From Cloacibacterium sp047601505 (GTDB lineage Bacteria; Bacteroidota; Bacteroidia; Flavobacteriales; Weeksellaceae), in NCBI RefSeq assembly GCF_047601505.1, contig NZ_JASGJD010000001.1, positions 558,001-622,000 on the forward strand: DNA of 64,000 nucleotides, given 5' to 3'. The first letter of the stretch is position 1, and each line of letters begins with the position of its first letter. Positions 52,550-60,025 of the stretch are shown piece by piece. The position numbers and the translations under genes were made by a program. The notes beneath the pieces are model-generated. The model made no database searches and was not told where the DNA came from. It saw only the letters and a program-made list of their open reading frames with translations.

Positions 52550-53984
52550 TTAATATATTTTCTAAATTAAATCTTACTCCAGGAGATTGTATTTCTGATA
52601 GTTCATTAATTAAATCTGTATTGTCGGCAGAATCATTTTCACTATTTTTTTTATCTATGCTTACTATTTTTTTTATTTTTTCTATATAAAAAAGATTGTT
52701 CTCACTAAAACCAAAAATCTCTTCAGTTAATCGAGAAAAATGCTGACCAAATGTTTCGATATTTAAATTTGACAAATTACGAATACCATGAGTTGATGTA
52801 ATTTTAAATACGTTACGATTAGGAATGTTTTGTATAAAAATAGGAGAGTGAGTAGATATTATCGAGAATGAATCAAACTCAGTTAAAATATAATCTAAGC
52901 ATTTAAATAATGTATTTTGTCCATTAGGATGGAGATGATTTTCAGGTTCATCAAAAAGCAACAATGAATTTTCTGTTATACTAGCTATGATTTGTGTGAA
53001 AGATAAAGTCATTATTTTTTGCCCAGAACTCAATTCCTTGAATGACTTTATAATATCAGCATTGTTGAAATAATTATTTCTTTGGTTTAAAAATAATATA
53101 TCAATACAATTGTTCCAAAATATTATTCTATCCTCTTTAATTATTTTTTTGTAGTTTTTTTCGAATAAACTATTTATTTCAGATTGGTTTAATAAGTCAT
53201 CTTTGCCACGTATACCACAATAAGAATAGCTAAATGTTCTTTCAGAAAGGCTAGGTCTATAGAAATCATCAAATGTACTATACGAAATGGCGATAATTTT
53301 ACTAAATGCTGGTCTAGGAGAAAGTCTAGCATTAGATTTTTTTACTCCACTTAATACAATAGCGAGATTAGCCATTAATGTTGTCTTTCCTACACCATTT
53401 CTACCAATTATTCCTATGTTCCTATAGATTCCTCCTAATTCTCTTGAAAACAATAATCTAAATTGACCAAAAGGGGTGGTGCTTTTCTCATTTTCAATAT
53501 AATGAAATGAAAAATTACTTTTATCTAATTCATTGTTTAGTATTTTGTAACCTTCTAAATATGCTTTTTCCGCATCACTAAATCTACGTAAGGAATTTAC
53601 AACACCACTTAGTTCACCATAATTACTTCTAATAATTTCGTTGTAATTTAAATCATTTAGAGCATTTAATAATTCTTTACCAAAATCTAGTTCGTTAATT
53701 ATTTTATATGCATTAATCTCTTGCCATAGTGAGCAATATTCTTCATCTAATGAAGAGAATTTTTCTTTTAATATTGTGCTTTTTGTTCCTCTTTGATAAA
53801 TTTTCAATTCTCCTACATATACTCTATTTTTTTCTCTATCATATATTGCAGCTTTAAATGTTGTCTCCTGTCCATAGTCATTCCAATTATCTTTTTCTAA
53901 GATTACACATGGGTATTTTATCCCTTTTGGCTTAGAAGGAATAAATCTTCTCCATTTAGAGTTGTTATCACAATAAAAGTTCAT
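52536..53984 (-). CDS. ptuA: Septu-type ABC/AAA ATPase (PtuA-like)
   Basis: The 482-residue ATPase has Walker A in NIGIIGRNGVGKTTLMANLA (~residues 193-212). The ABC signature-like FKELSSGQKIMTLSFTQII and Walker B NSLLLFDEPENHLHPNGQ follow, then the H-loop FSIISTHSPIFIQ. The N-terminal ~150 residues are specific to this family. It forms the sensor/assembly half of the Septu pair with the downstream HNH gene. AT-rich codon use and its place inside the integrated element fit acquired defence cargo. Confidence 0.85.
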   Translation of the reverse strand: MNFYCDNNSKWRRFIPSKPKGIKYPCVILEKDNWNDYGQETTFKAAIYDREKNRVYVGELKIYQRGTKSTILKEKFSSLDEEYCSLWQEINAYKIINELDFGKELLNALNDLNYNEIIRSNYGELSGVVNSLRRFSDAEKAYLEGYKILNNELDKSNFSFHYIENEKSTTPFGQFRLLFSRELGGIYRNIGIIGRNGVGKTTLMANLAIVLSGVKKSNARLSPRPAFSKIIAISYSTFDDFYRPSLSERTFSYSYCGIRGKDDLLNQSEINSLFEKNYKKIIKEDRIIFWNNCIDILFLNQRNNYFNNADIIKSFKELSSGQKIMTLSFTQIIASITENSLLLFDEPENHLHPNGQNTLFKCLDYILTEFDSFSIISTHSPIFIQNIPNRNVFKITSTHGIRNLSNLNIETFGQHFSRLTEEIFGFSENNLFYIEKIKKIVSIDKKNSENDSADNTDLINELSEIQSPGVRFNLENILNDKF

Positions 53985-54008
53985 GTAGTATTGCAGTTAA
54001 CGGGCCGC

Positions 54009-54180
54009 GTATTGGCGATAGTGGCGGATTAGAAAGCCGAGACTTTCAATTTTGCACTAAGCTAAGCAACAGCCTTTTATTATTTTCTAAATTTATGAAA
54101 AAAGGAAATATAAAAGGCTGTTGCGACAAAAAAAAGGAGGAACTTTCAATTTCTCCCTTAACCCGCCATTTCGCCAATAC
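54009..54180. repeat. Nested imperfect palindrome between the Septu genes and the two-TM gene
   Basis: Outer arms GTATTGGCGA-TAG-TGGCGG (54009-54027) and its near-complement at 54163-54180 (one-base bulge) enclose perfect 14-bp inner arms, GCAACAGCCTTTTA (54066-54079) with TAAAAGGCTGTTGC (54111-54124). Direct repeats of ACTTTCAATTT lie inside. It looks like a gene-cassette boundary, but consensus integron attC core sites are not present. Confidence 0.55.
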
Positions 54181-54184
54181 GATG

Positions 54185-55252
54185 TTAGCCGACGTTAGAA
54201 TCTTTATTTCTCAATTGTATGATTTGTTCATTAATTTTAGTTTGCGTGTATATTTGATTCCAATTTATTTTTGTGAAGAAATACTCCATTGAAAAATTAT
54301 TCTCAATTTTTTCAAAAAATAATTCAATCCATTCATAATAATCCCAACCACTATTTGATATTAAAGAATTTTTTTTGAATTCAACAGAAAAATTGACATT
54401 TATTTTTCTACAGCTTGTATCATTATAATTTTTATACCCCAAATAATAAAATTCAAAACCTCTAGGTAAAACAGTTGCAAAACCATAATAATCAACTTCA
54501 AAAAATAATTTAAATCTTTTTGTGTCTATAATTATTTTGTTACCGTTTCTTGAAACGATTGTGTTTTTTGGTAATACTAAATCAAACTCCTTAAACAATG
54601 AACCATCTTTGCCCATACTCATAACTATTTTTCCAATACTATCATCATCATTTTTCATATCTTTAATAAAAGAAGATCTTTGGTTCATTGGTTTTGAAAA
54701 AAGTTCAAGAAACCTATTTGTTAATAATATATCAGGAATATTATTACGAGAAAGTTCAATTAATTGATCTTTATTTAAATTTCTAGTATTAAAATAATCT
54801 GTAAGGTGTGTTGAAAGTTCGTCAATTAGGTAATATTCAGTAGCCTCAATTATTAAGGCATCTTTATCTTTTCTTGTTATAGATTTATTCATCCATATGT
54901 GTTCTAAGGCTTTATTTTCAGAAAATGCAGCTATAAAATTTGTGTTTAATTCTTCTAAATAATTATATCCATCACAATCTATTGGTAGTTTGTTTTTTCC
55001 ATCTATTAGGATAAATCCTTCAAACGTTTTTTGAATTTTTGTTTTTGACACTAACTTAAAGATTAAATAAACCATGGCAGTGAAAATGAATAATAATCCT
55101 GCCATTATAAAAATCATATTTTTGTTTTGATGATTCAATATATCGTAGATTCCTGTTGATACAAAATTAATTCCAAGTGCAATTATTATCGCAACTATAA
55201 AAATTTCGAATATCACAGTTCGATTTTCTAAAAAATCATTTATAAACTTCAT
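54185..55252 (-). CDS. Two-TM membrane protein of unknown function (cargo)
   Basis: The 355-residue protein has two N-terminal TM helices (EIFIVAIIIALGINFVSTGI and MIFIMAGLLFIFTAMVYLIF, ~residues 15-70). A soluble ~285-residue domain follows that I cannot assign, rich in aromatic and acidic residues (KRFKLFFEVDYYGFATVLPR, then WDYYEWIELFFEKIENNF). It stands alone between two palindromic elements (54009-54180 and 55294-55348). Position in a cargo zone next to a defence system makes a defence or effector role conceivable, but nothing in the sequence proves it. Confidence 0.55.
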   Translation of the reverse strand: MKFINDFLENRTVIFEIFIVAIIIALGINFVSTGIYDILNHQNKNMIFIMAGLLFIFTAMVYLIFKLVSKTKIQKTFEGFILIDGKNKLPIDCDGYNYLEELNTNFIAAFSENKALEHIWMNKSITRKDKDALIIEATEYYLIDELSTHLTDYFNTRNLNKDQLIELSRNNIPDILLTNRFLELFSKPMNQRSSFIKDMKNDDDSIGKIVMSMGKDGSLFKEFDLVLPKNTIVSRNGNKIIIDTKRFKLFFEVDYYGFATVLPRGFEFYYLGYKNYNDTSCRKINVNFSVEFKKNSLISNSGWDYYEWIELFFEKIENNFSMEYFFTKINWNQIYTQTKINEQIIQLRNKDSNVG

Positions 55253-55293
55253 ATTAATACAGTGGTTTTCTAATGTTGGCTAACGACTCGGCG

Positions 55294-55348
55294 GCTTTGC
55301 GAAGTTTTCACAGGAAGCAAGGCTTCCATGAGAAAATTTTGCAAAAGC
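55294..55348. repeat. Hairpin element on the far side of the two-TM gene
   Basis: GCTTT-GC...TTTTC pairs stepwise with GAAAA...GC-AAAGC around an inner GGAAGC-AAG-GCTTCC stem. Just before it, TTGGCTAACG echoes, in inverted orientation, the GTTAGCC at the other side of the gene (near 54184). Between 55349 and 55690 I see no gene or structured feature, only AT-rich sequence. Confidence 0.5.
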
Positions 55349-55690
55349 ACATTATAGGGTTTAATCCGATAACTATTGCTGCAAAATTTAATTGTTTATA
55401 GATTTTGAGTTTCCGTTTATTTGTTTTATACAAATGTAATAAAATCAACATATTATAAAATAAAGTTTTCAGTTTTTTTTTCAAAAATTAATGTGCATTA
55501 AAGAATGTCAAAATTTTCTTTTATTAAGATTCTGTCAAAAGAATAAGAAATTTTAAAGTAACTATTGATATAATTAAGATGGGATTTATTTAATAACTTG
55601 TATCGTTATTTTAGAGATAGACATAACAACTTTTCCAATATTTCGTAAATAACCAATAATTATTTTTGATGTTAGAAAAATAGATGCTCT

Positions 55691-55821
55691 TGCTGTGTCG
55701 TTATAAGATTATGGTTCTATAAAATAGTAAAGAATTAAGGCGTTCCCCTTTTTGTTCCCCCTTTGAAATAAAAAACGCTGAAAATCAGATGATTAACAGC
55801 GTTTTTTGTACCCCAGACGGG
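55691..55821 (+). repeat. attR: right direct repeat overlapping the tRNA-Leu 3' end
   Basis: This is the right copy of the repeat at 37917-38035. It includes two GTTCCCC(C)TTT 12-mers (55742-55765), the tRNA operon terminator and the last bases of tRNA-Leu(UAA). The intact tRNA lies to the right, so integration occurred into its 3' end and left the gene functional. Confidence 0.88.
55770..55807 (-). terminator. Terminator of the tRNA operon
   Basis: AAAAAACGCTG and CAGCGTTTTTT form an 11-bp stem right after the tRNA-Leu(UAA) end on the minus strand. The same hairpin is duplicated in attL. Confidence 0.85.
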
Positions 55822-55892
55822 ACTTGAACCCGTACGTCCTTGCGGACACAGGATTTTAAGTCCTGCGTGTCTACCAGTTCCACCACCAGGGC
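55809..55892 (-). tRNA. tRNA-Leu (anticodon UAA)
   Basis: The 84-base class II tRNA has acceptor GCCCTGG, D-loop GGTAGAC, anticodon arm CAGGA-CTTAAAA-TCCTG (anticodon TAA), a long variable arm (GTCCGCAAGGAC) and T-arm GGGTTCAAGTCCC. CCA is not encoded. Its 3' end is the attachment site of the mobile element. Confidence 0.95.
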
Positions 55893-55903
55893 GAGTGAAC
55901 TAG

Positions 55904-55976
55904 AGCGAAAAACGGGATTCGAACCCGCGACCCCAACCTTGGCAAGGTTGTGCTCTACCAGCTGAGCTATTTTCGC
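55904..55976 (-). tRNA. tRNA-Gly (anticodon GCC)
   Basis: The 73-base tRNA has acceptor GCGAAAA/TTTTCGC, anticodon arm CAACC-TTGCCAA-GGTTG (anticodon GCC) and T-arm GCGGGTTCGAATCCCGT. Confidence 0.95.
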
Positions 55977-55981
55977 ATCTG

Positions 55982-56063
55982 TGCGGATGAAGGGACTCGA
56001 ACCCCCACGCCTCACGGCACCAGATCCTAAGTCTGGCGTGGCTACCAATTACACCACATCCGC
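55982..56063 (-). tRNA. tRNA-Leu (anticodon UAG)
   Basis: The 82-base class II tRNA has acceptor GCGGATG/CATCCGC, anticodon arm CCAGA-CTTAGGA-TCTGG (anticodon TAG), variable arm TGCCGTGAGGC and T-arm GGGGGTTCGAGTCCC. It is the first gene of the Leu-Gly-Leu operon. Confidence 0.95.
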
Positions 56064-56098
56064 TTTTAATAAAGAACTCTGTTCGTTTTTTGTGAGTG

Positions 56099-56106
56099 CA
56101 AATATA
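56099..56106 (-). promoter_or_regulatory. -7 promoter box of the tRNA operon
   Basis: On the minus strand TATATTTG fits TAnnTTTG 35 bases before tRNA-Leu(UAG). The -33 position reads ATG rather than TTG at 19-base spacing. Confidence 0.5.
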
Positions 56107-56226
56107 GAGACTTTTTTTTAATTGTCATAATTTATTTTCATTTTTTTTATTTTTTTGAAAAATTATTTCTAAAATTTAAAATTGTTATTTGTTTTTATTA
56201 CTTTTACAACCTCAAGAATTAAGTAT

Positions 56227-56607
56227 ATGGAACTACAAGGAACGGTAAAAAAAGTATTTGAAACTCAGACATTTGCAAGCGGTTTTCAGAAGAGAGAAAT
56301 GATTCTTCTTACGCAAGAACAGTACCCGCAGCCAATAAGTATCGAATTTCTTTCGGATAAAATAAATTTATTAGATAATCTTCACGAAGGAGAAAATATT
56401 AAGGTTGGTATTAATATTAGAGGTAGAGAATGGACTAATCCTCAAGGAGAAGTGAAATATTTTAACTCTATTACAGGGTGGAGAGTAGAAAAGGGTACAG
56501 ATAGCCCAAGTGAACCTGTACATGCAACTCCGGCGGCTCAGCCTGTAGCTGCGGCGTCTAACGAAAATCCTTTTGCTGATGAAGAGGATGACGATTTGCC
56601 TTTCTAA
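56227..56607 (+). CDS. DUF3127 protein with an SSB-like acidic C-terminal tip
   Basis: The 126-residue protein starts MELQGTVKKVFETQTFASGF and matches DUF3127, a small predicted OB-fold family of Bacteroidota. Residues ~1-85 are the fold. An Ala/Pro-rich linker follows, and the C-terminus is DEEDDDLPF, strikingly like the DDDIPF tip with which single-stranded-DNA-binding proteins recruit repair enzymes. A role at ssDNA is inferred. ATG 56227 was preferred to a longer upstream frame that adds only a hydrophobic stretch. Confidence 0.85.
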   Translation: MELQGTVKKVFETQTFASGFQKREMILLTQEQYPQPISIEFLSDKINLLDNLHEGENIKVGINIRGREWTNPQGEVKYFNSITGWRVEKGTDSPSEPVHATPAAQPVAAASNENPFADEEDDDLPF

Positions 56608-56637
56608 TTTGAATAAATCAATAGAAAAATAATTTTG

Positions 56638-56670
56638 AAATCCTGCTTTCTATAAGGCGGGATTTCATTT
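56638..56670 (+). terminator. Intrinsic terminator after the DUF3127 gene
   Basis: AAATCCTGC pairs with GCGGGATTT (one G-T) and is followed by CATTTTTG. Confidence 0.7.
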
Positions 56671-56681
56671 TTGCTTGTAAT

Positions 56682-57326
56682 ATGGTAATTCTAGACGAAA
56701 ATGAAATTTCTTTTCCAGACCCACATTTGTATCATTCAAAAGATGGATTAATTGCAATTGGTGGTGATTTGTCTGTAGAAAGAATTTGGTTTGCTTATCA
56801 ATTGGGGATTTTTCCTTGGTTTAATCCAGAGGAAGAAATTCTTTGGTGGTCTCCAGACCCTAGGTTTGTTCTTTTTCCTGATGAGTTGAAGATTTCTAAA
56901 TCTATGAAAAAGATAATCAGAGATGAGAAATTCAGAATTACAGAAAACGTCTGTTTTGAAGAAGTGATGAAATGTTGTGGCGAAATTCCTAGAAAAGACC
57001 AAGACGGTACTTGGATTACATACGAAATGCTGAAAGCTTATACTACTTTACACCGATATGGAAAGGCAAGGAGTGTAGAAGTTTGGCTTGGGGAAGAATT
57101 GGTTGGAGGTTTGTATGGAGTTGATATGGGAAACGTTTTTTGTGGCGAAAGTATGTTTGCTAAGGTGAGTAATGCAAGTAAAGCGGGTTTTATTTGGTTT
57201 GTAGAAAAATATAAAAATAAATTTAACATAATTGATTGTCAGGTTCATACAGAACACTTGGAAAGTTTGGGAGCACGAAGTATTCCTAAGGAAGATTTTT
57301 TAAATTTTTTGAAAACTGAGAGTTAA
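56682..57326 (+). CDS. aat: Leucyl/phenylalanyl-tRNA-protein transferase
   Basis: The 214-residue enzyme adds Leu or Phe from aminoacyl-tRNA to proteins with N-terminal Arg or Lys, tagging them for ClpS/ClpAP. Signatures are FPDPHLYHSKDGLIAIGGDL, LGIFPWFNPEEEILWWSPDPR, KDQDGTWITYEMLKAYTTLH, SVEVWLGEELVGGLYGVDMG and FCGESMF. Length matches the family (~210-230). Confidence 0.95.
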   Translation: MVILDENEISFPDPHLYHSKDGLIAIGGDLSVERIWFAYQLGIFPWFNPEEEILWWSPDPRFVLFPDELKISKSMKKIIRDEKFRITENVCFEEVMKCCGEIPRKDQDGTWITYEMLKAYTTLHRYGKARSVEVWLGEELVGGLYGVDMGNVFCGESMFAKVSNASKAGFIWFVEKYKNKFNIIDCQVHTEHLESLGARSIPKEDFLNFLKTES

Positions 57327-57347
57327 ATTTTCAATACAACACAAGAA

Positions 57348-58223
57348 ATGAATAAAGAAAAAGAAAAATGGATTATTTTGGCGGTGCTTTCGTTAATTTG
57401 GGGCTCTTCATTTATATTGATAAAGAAATCGTTAGAACATTTTTCTCCGTATCAAGTTGGAGCGCTTAGAGTTCTTATTTCTGGAATTTTATTATCGCCA
57501 ATCGCTATTTTAAATTGGAAAAATTTTCCTATAAAACAATTGAAATGGCTTTTAATAGCAGCTTTTGCTGGGAATTTTATTCCTATGTTTTTATTTCCGA
57601 TTGCTGAGACTAAAGTAAGTAGTAGCATTGCGGGAATTATGAATTCTATGATGCCAATTTTTACAATTATAGTAGGCGTTTTTTTCTGGGGAACGAAAAC
57701 AACCTCGAAACAAATTTTAGGCATTCTTATTAGTTTCTTCGGGGTTGTTGTATTGTTGTTTTCTGGTGAAGACAGCTCTGATATGCCTCTTTTTTATGTT
57801 GGTTTACTGCTTTTTGCGGCTTTTTTATATGCAGTAAGTGTTACTACTGTGGGCGCAAAGCTTACACATATTCCGGCAAAAATGATGTCTTCGTTTGTGT
57901 TTTTCTATGTTTTGTTTTTGCCTTCGTTGTTCAGTTTATATTTTTCAGATTTTTTTAAAGTATTTAGTTTTACAAAAGAAAATATGATTGGAATGGGCTT
58001 TGTAGCAACGCTTTCGGTTTTAGGAACTGGTCTTGCAATGATGCTTCAATATAGATTAATGAGTATTTCTAATCCTCTTTTTGCTTCTACCGTTACATTG
58101 TTGATGCCGATAGTTGCTGTAATTTGGGGTGTGATAGATGGCGAAAGCTTTACCGTGCTTCAGGCTTTTGGTGCGCTGATAATTTTTGCTGGATTAATTT
58201 TTCTGAGAAAGAAAAAAGCTTAA
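57348..58223 (+). CDS. EamA/DMT-family transporter
   Basis: The 291-residue protein has about ten TM helices in two EamA repeats. The first opens with WIILAVLSLIWGSSFILIKKSL and the second follows FYVGLLLFAAFLYAVSVTTVG. Such proteins export metabolites or amino acids across the inner membrane; the substrate is unknown. It starts 21 bases after aat and ends before a 32-base inverted repeat (AAACTGCA/TGCAGTTT, 58231-58262) that lacks a T-run. Confidence 0.88.
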   Translation: MNKEKEKWIILAVLSLIWGSSFILIKKSLEHFSPYQVGALRVLISGILLSPIAILNWKNFPIKQLKWLLIAAFAGNFIPMFLFPIAETKVSSSIAGIMNSMMPIFTIIVGVFFWGTKTTSKQILGILISFFGVVVLLFSGEDSSDMPLFYVGLLLFAAFLYAVSVTTVGAKLTHIPAKMMSSFVFFYVLFLPSLFSLYFSDFFKVFSFTKENMIGMGFVATLSVLGTGLAMMLQYRLMSISNPLFASTVTLLMPIVAVIWGVIDGESFTVLQAFGALIIFAGLIFLRKKKA

Positions 58224-58367
58224 AAAAAGAAAACTGCAAAACTCATTTGAGCTGTGCAGTTTGAAATAAATCTAATAAAAAGTAAAAATGAAAGGCGACA
58301 AAGGTAGAGATATTTTTTAATTCTTTGCAAGAAAAAATGCAAAATTTGTATGATTTTCGTCATTTTT

Positions 58368-58395
58368 TTGTTTTCATCAGAATTGAGTACCTTTG
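58368..58395 (+). promoter_or_regulatory. Promoter of the CBS-protein gene, abutting the start codon
   Basis: The -33 TTG lies at 58368-58370, then 17 bases, then TACCTTTG at 58388-58395. The ATG at 58400 is four bases later, which both fixes that start codon and predicts a leaderless mRNA. Confidence 0.65.
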
Positions 58396-58399
58396 CAAC

Positions 58400-59053
58400 A
58401 TGTTAATTCAAGAATATATTTCTAAGGATTTCCCTGCATTTGAAATAAATGCAAAAGTAGAAGACGTACTCCAAATAGCCGAAGCCTTTGGATTTACGCA
58501 TGTTTTCGTAAGAAAGCAAGATGTTTTTTTAGGTGGAATTTGTAAAGAATTTTTAGAGGAAAACCCTGAGAAAAGACTTGAAGACCTTCAGATGCATTTA
58601 GAAAGATTTGCGGTTTTAGAAGAAAGTACTATTTTAGATTGCATCAAACTTTTTTATACATTTAATGCAAATGTAATTCCTGTTCTTAGTCGTACCGAAG
58701 CTTATTTGGGCTATGTGGCTTATGATGATGTTTTTGGAGAATTGTCTAAGTATCCACTGTTTTCGGAGCGAGGAGCTGTTCTAACGGTAGAAACAAGTCT
58801 TAAGTCTTATTCTATGACCGAAATAGCTAAAATTGTAGAAAGCAATAATTCTAAATTTTATGGAGCTTTCATTAGTTTTTCAAATGATGAAATAGTGCAA
58901 GTTACCATGAAAATAAGCAACGAAAATCTTAGTTCTATAGACGAAACTTTCGATAGATACGGTTATCACGTAGTACGAAAATTTTATAACGACGAAAAAG
59001 AAGATTTGATAAAAGACAGATATCAATATTTTCAAAAATATTTAGAATTTTAA
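58400..59053 (+). CDS. CBS-domain protein of unknown function
   Basis: The 217-residue protein has two CBS units (~residues 5-120; VRKQDVFLGGICKEFLEENP, then NANVIPVLSRTEAYLGYVAY). An ACT-like C-terminal segment follows (SNNSKFYGAFISFSNDEIVQ, then VTMKISNENLSSIDETFDRY). CBS pairs bind adenine nucleotides, so a sensing role is likely. It lies 33 bases upstream of nadK in the same direction, a pairing that suggests a shared transcript. ATG 58400 was chosen over a TTG at 58325 because the promoter box lies between them. Confidence 0.82.
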   Translation: MLIQEYISKDFPAFEINAKVEDVLQIAEAFGFTHVFVRKQDVFLGGICKEFLEENPEKRLEDLQMHLERFAVLEESTILDCIKLFYTFNANVIPVLSRTEAYLGYVAYDDVFGELSKYPLFSERGAVLTVETSLKSYSMTEIAKIVESNNSKFYGAFISFSNDEIVQVTMKISNENLSSIDETFDRYGYHVVRKFYNDEKEDLIKDRYQYFQKYLEF

Positions 59054-59086
59054 TGTATTTTTGATTAAATAAAAAATAAAATTATT

Positions 59087-59953
59087 TTGAAAGCTGCCAT
59101 ATATTCCCAGAAAAAAGACCTAGATACTTTTCTTTATCTTAGTAAGTTTATTTCGGAGCTTACCAATAAGGGAGTAAAGCCTGTAATATATGAGCAACTG
59201 CATAAGAATTTAGAATTTCCAAAAGAATTTTCAACTTTTAAAGAAAAAGCAGATTTAGAATCTGGCAATGTAGATTTTTTCTTCAGTTTCGGAGGAGATG
59301 GTACAATTCTTAATGCCTTGCAGTTTATTCAAGAATTAGAAATTCCTGTAATTGGAGTTAATACTGGTAGATTGGGTTTTCTGGCAAGTTTTTCTAAAGA
59401 AGAAATTTTTGATCATATTGACGAAATTATCAATAAGGATATGAATTTTAGTAGAAGAAGTGTTTTGAAAGTAGCCTCTTCGGGAACACCTTTTTCTCTT
59501 CCTTATGCTCTTAACGATGTTTGTGTTTCTAGAAATGAAACCACTTCTATGATTACTATAGAAACTCATATCAACGAGCAATTTCTTACCTATTATTGGG
59601 GAGACGGACTTATAGTTTCTACGCCAACAGGTTCTACGGCGTATTCTTTAAGTTGTGGAGGCCCAATAATCTCTCCTGGAAACGGAATTTTAGCACTTAC
59701 GCCTATAGCTCCACACAATTTGAATGTAAGACCAATTGTTTTAAGAGACGATATTGAAATTACCTTGAAAGTAGAAAGCAGAGTTCCTCAATATACCGTT
59801 TCTCTGGATTCTAGATTGTATCACATGAATACAGGAGACATTATTACCATTAAAAAAGCACCATTTCAATTGATATTAATGCACCCAAAAGACCTAAGTT
59901 TTTTTGGTACGTTAAGGCAAAAATTGCTTTGGGGCAAAGACAAAAGAAATTAG
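59087..59953 (+). CDS. nadK: NAD kinase
   Basis: The 288-residue enzyme phosphorylates NAD+ to NADP+. It shows the GGDGT motif in FFSFGGDGTILNAL (~residue 69), NTGRLGFLA, the ALNDVCVSR segment, the NAD-site TPTGSTAYSLSCGGPI and PHNLNVRPIVL. The start is a TTG at 59087, with MKAAIYSQKKD directly after it; no ATG is available nearby. Length is normal. Confidence 0.94.
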   Translation: MKAAIYSQKKDLDTFLYLSKFISELTNKGVKPVIYEQLHKNLEFPKEFSTFKEKADLESGNVDFFFSFGGDGTILNALQFIQELEIPVIGVNTGRLGFLASFSKEEIFDHIDEIINKDMNFSRRSVLKVASSGTPFSLPYALNDVCVSRNETTSMITIETHINEQFLTYYWGDGLIVSTPTGSTAYSLSCGGPIISPGNGILALTPIAPHNLNVRPIVLRDDIEITLKVESRVPQYTVSLDSRLYHMNTGDIITIKKAPFQLILMHPKDLSFFGTLRQKLLWGKDKRN

Positions 59954-60025
59954 TATTTAAAGCATAAATTCATTAACTTTACAAACTATAATTTAACTGA
60001 TTATCAACAATAAAATAAAAGCAAG

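Noticed and set aside
54009..55348. Integron attC sites around the two-TM gene
   Set aside because: The palindromes have the right general shape, but the GTTRRRY/RYYYAAC core sites do not fit and no IntI-type integrase is present.
56005..56020. tRNA-Leu(UAG) as a target of the guide (8-base match GGCGTGGG)
   Set aside because: The match covers only the conserved T-arm region and stops after 8 bases; such short matches are expected by chance.
55785..56048. Minus-strand reading frame of 87 codons over the tRNA operon
   Set aside because: It runs through three clear tRNA genes, so the open frame is incidental.
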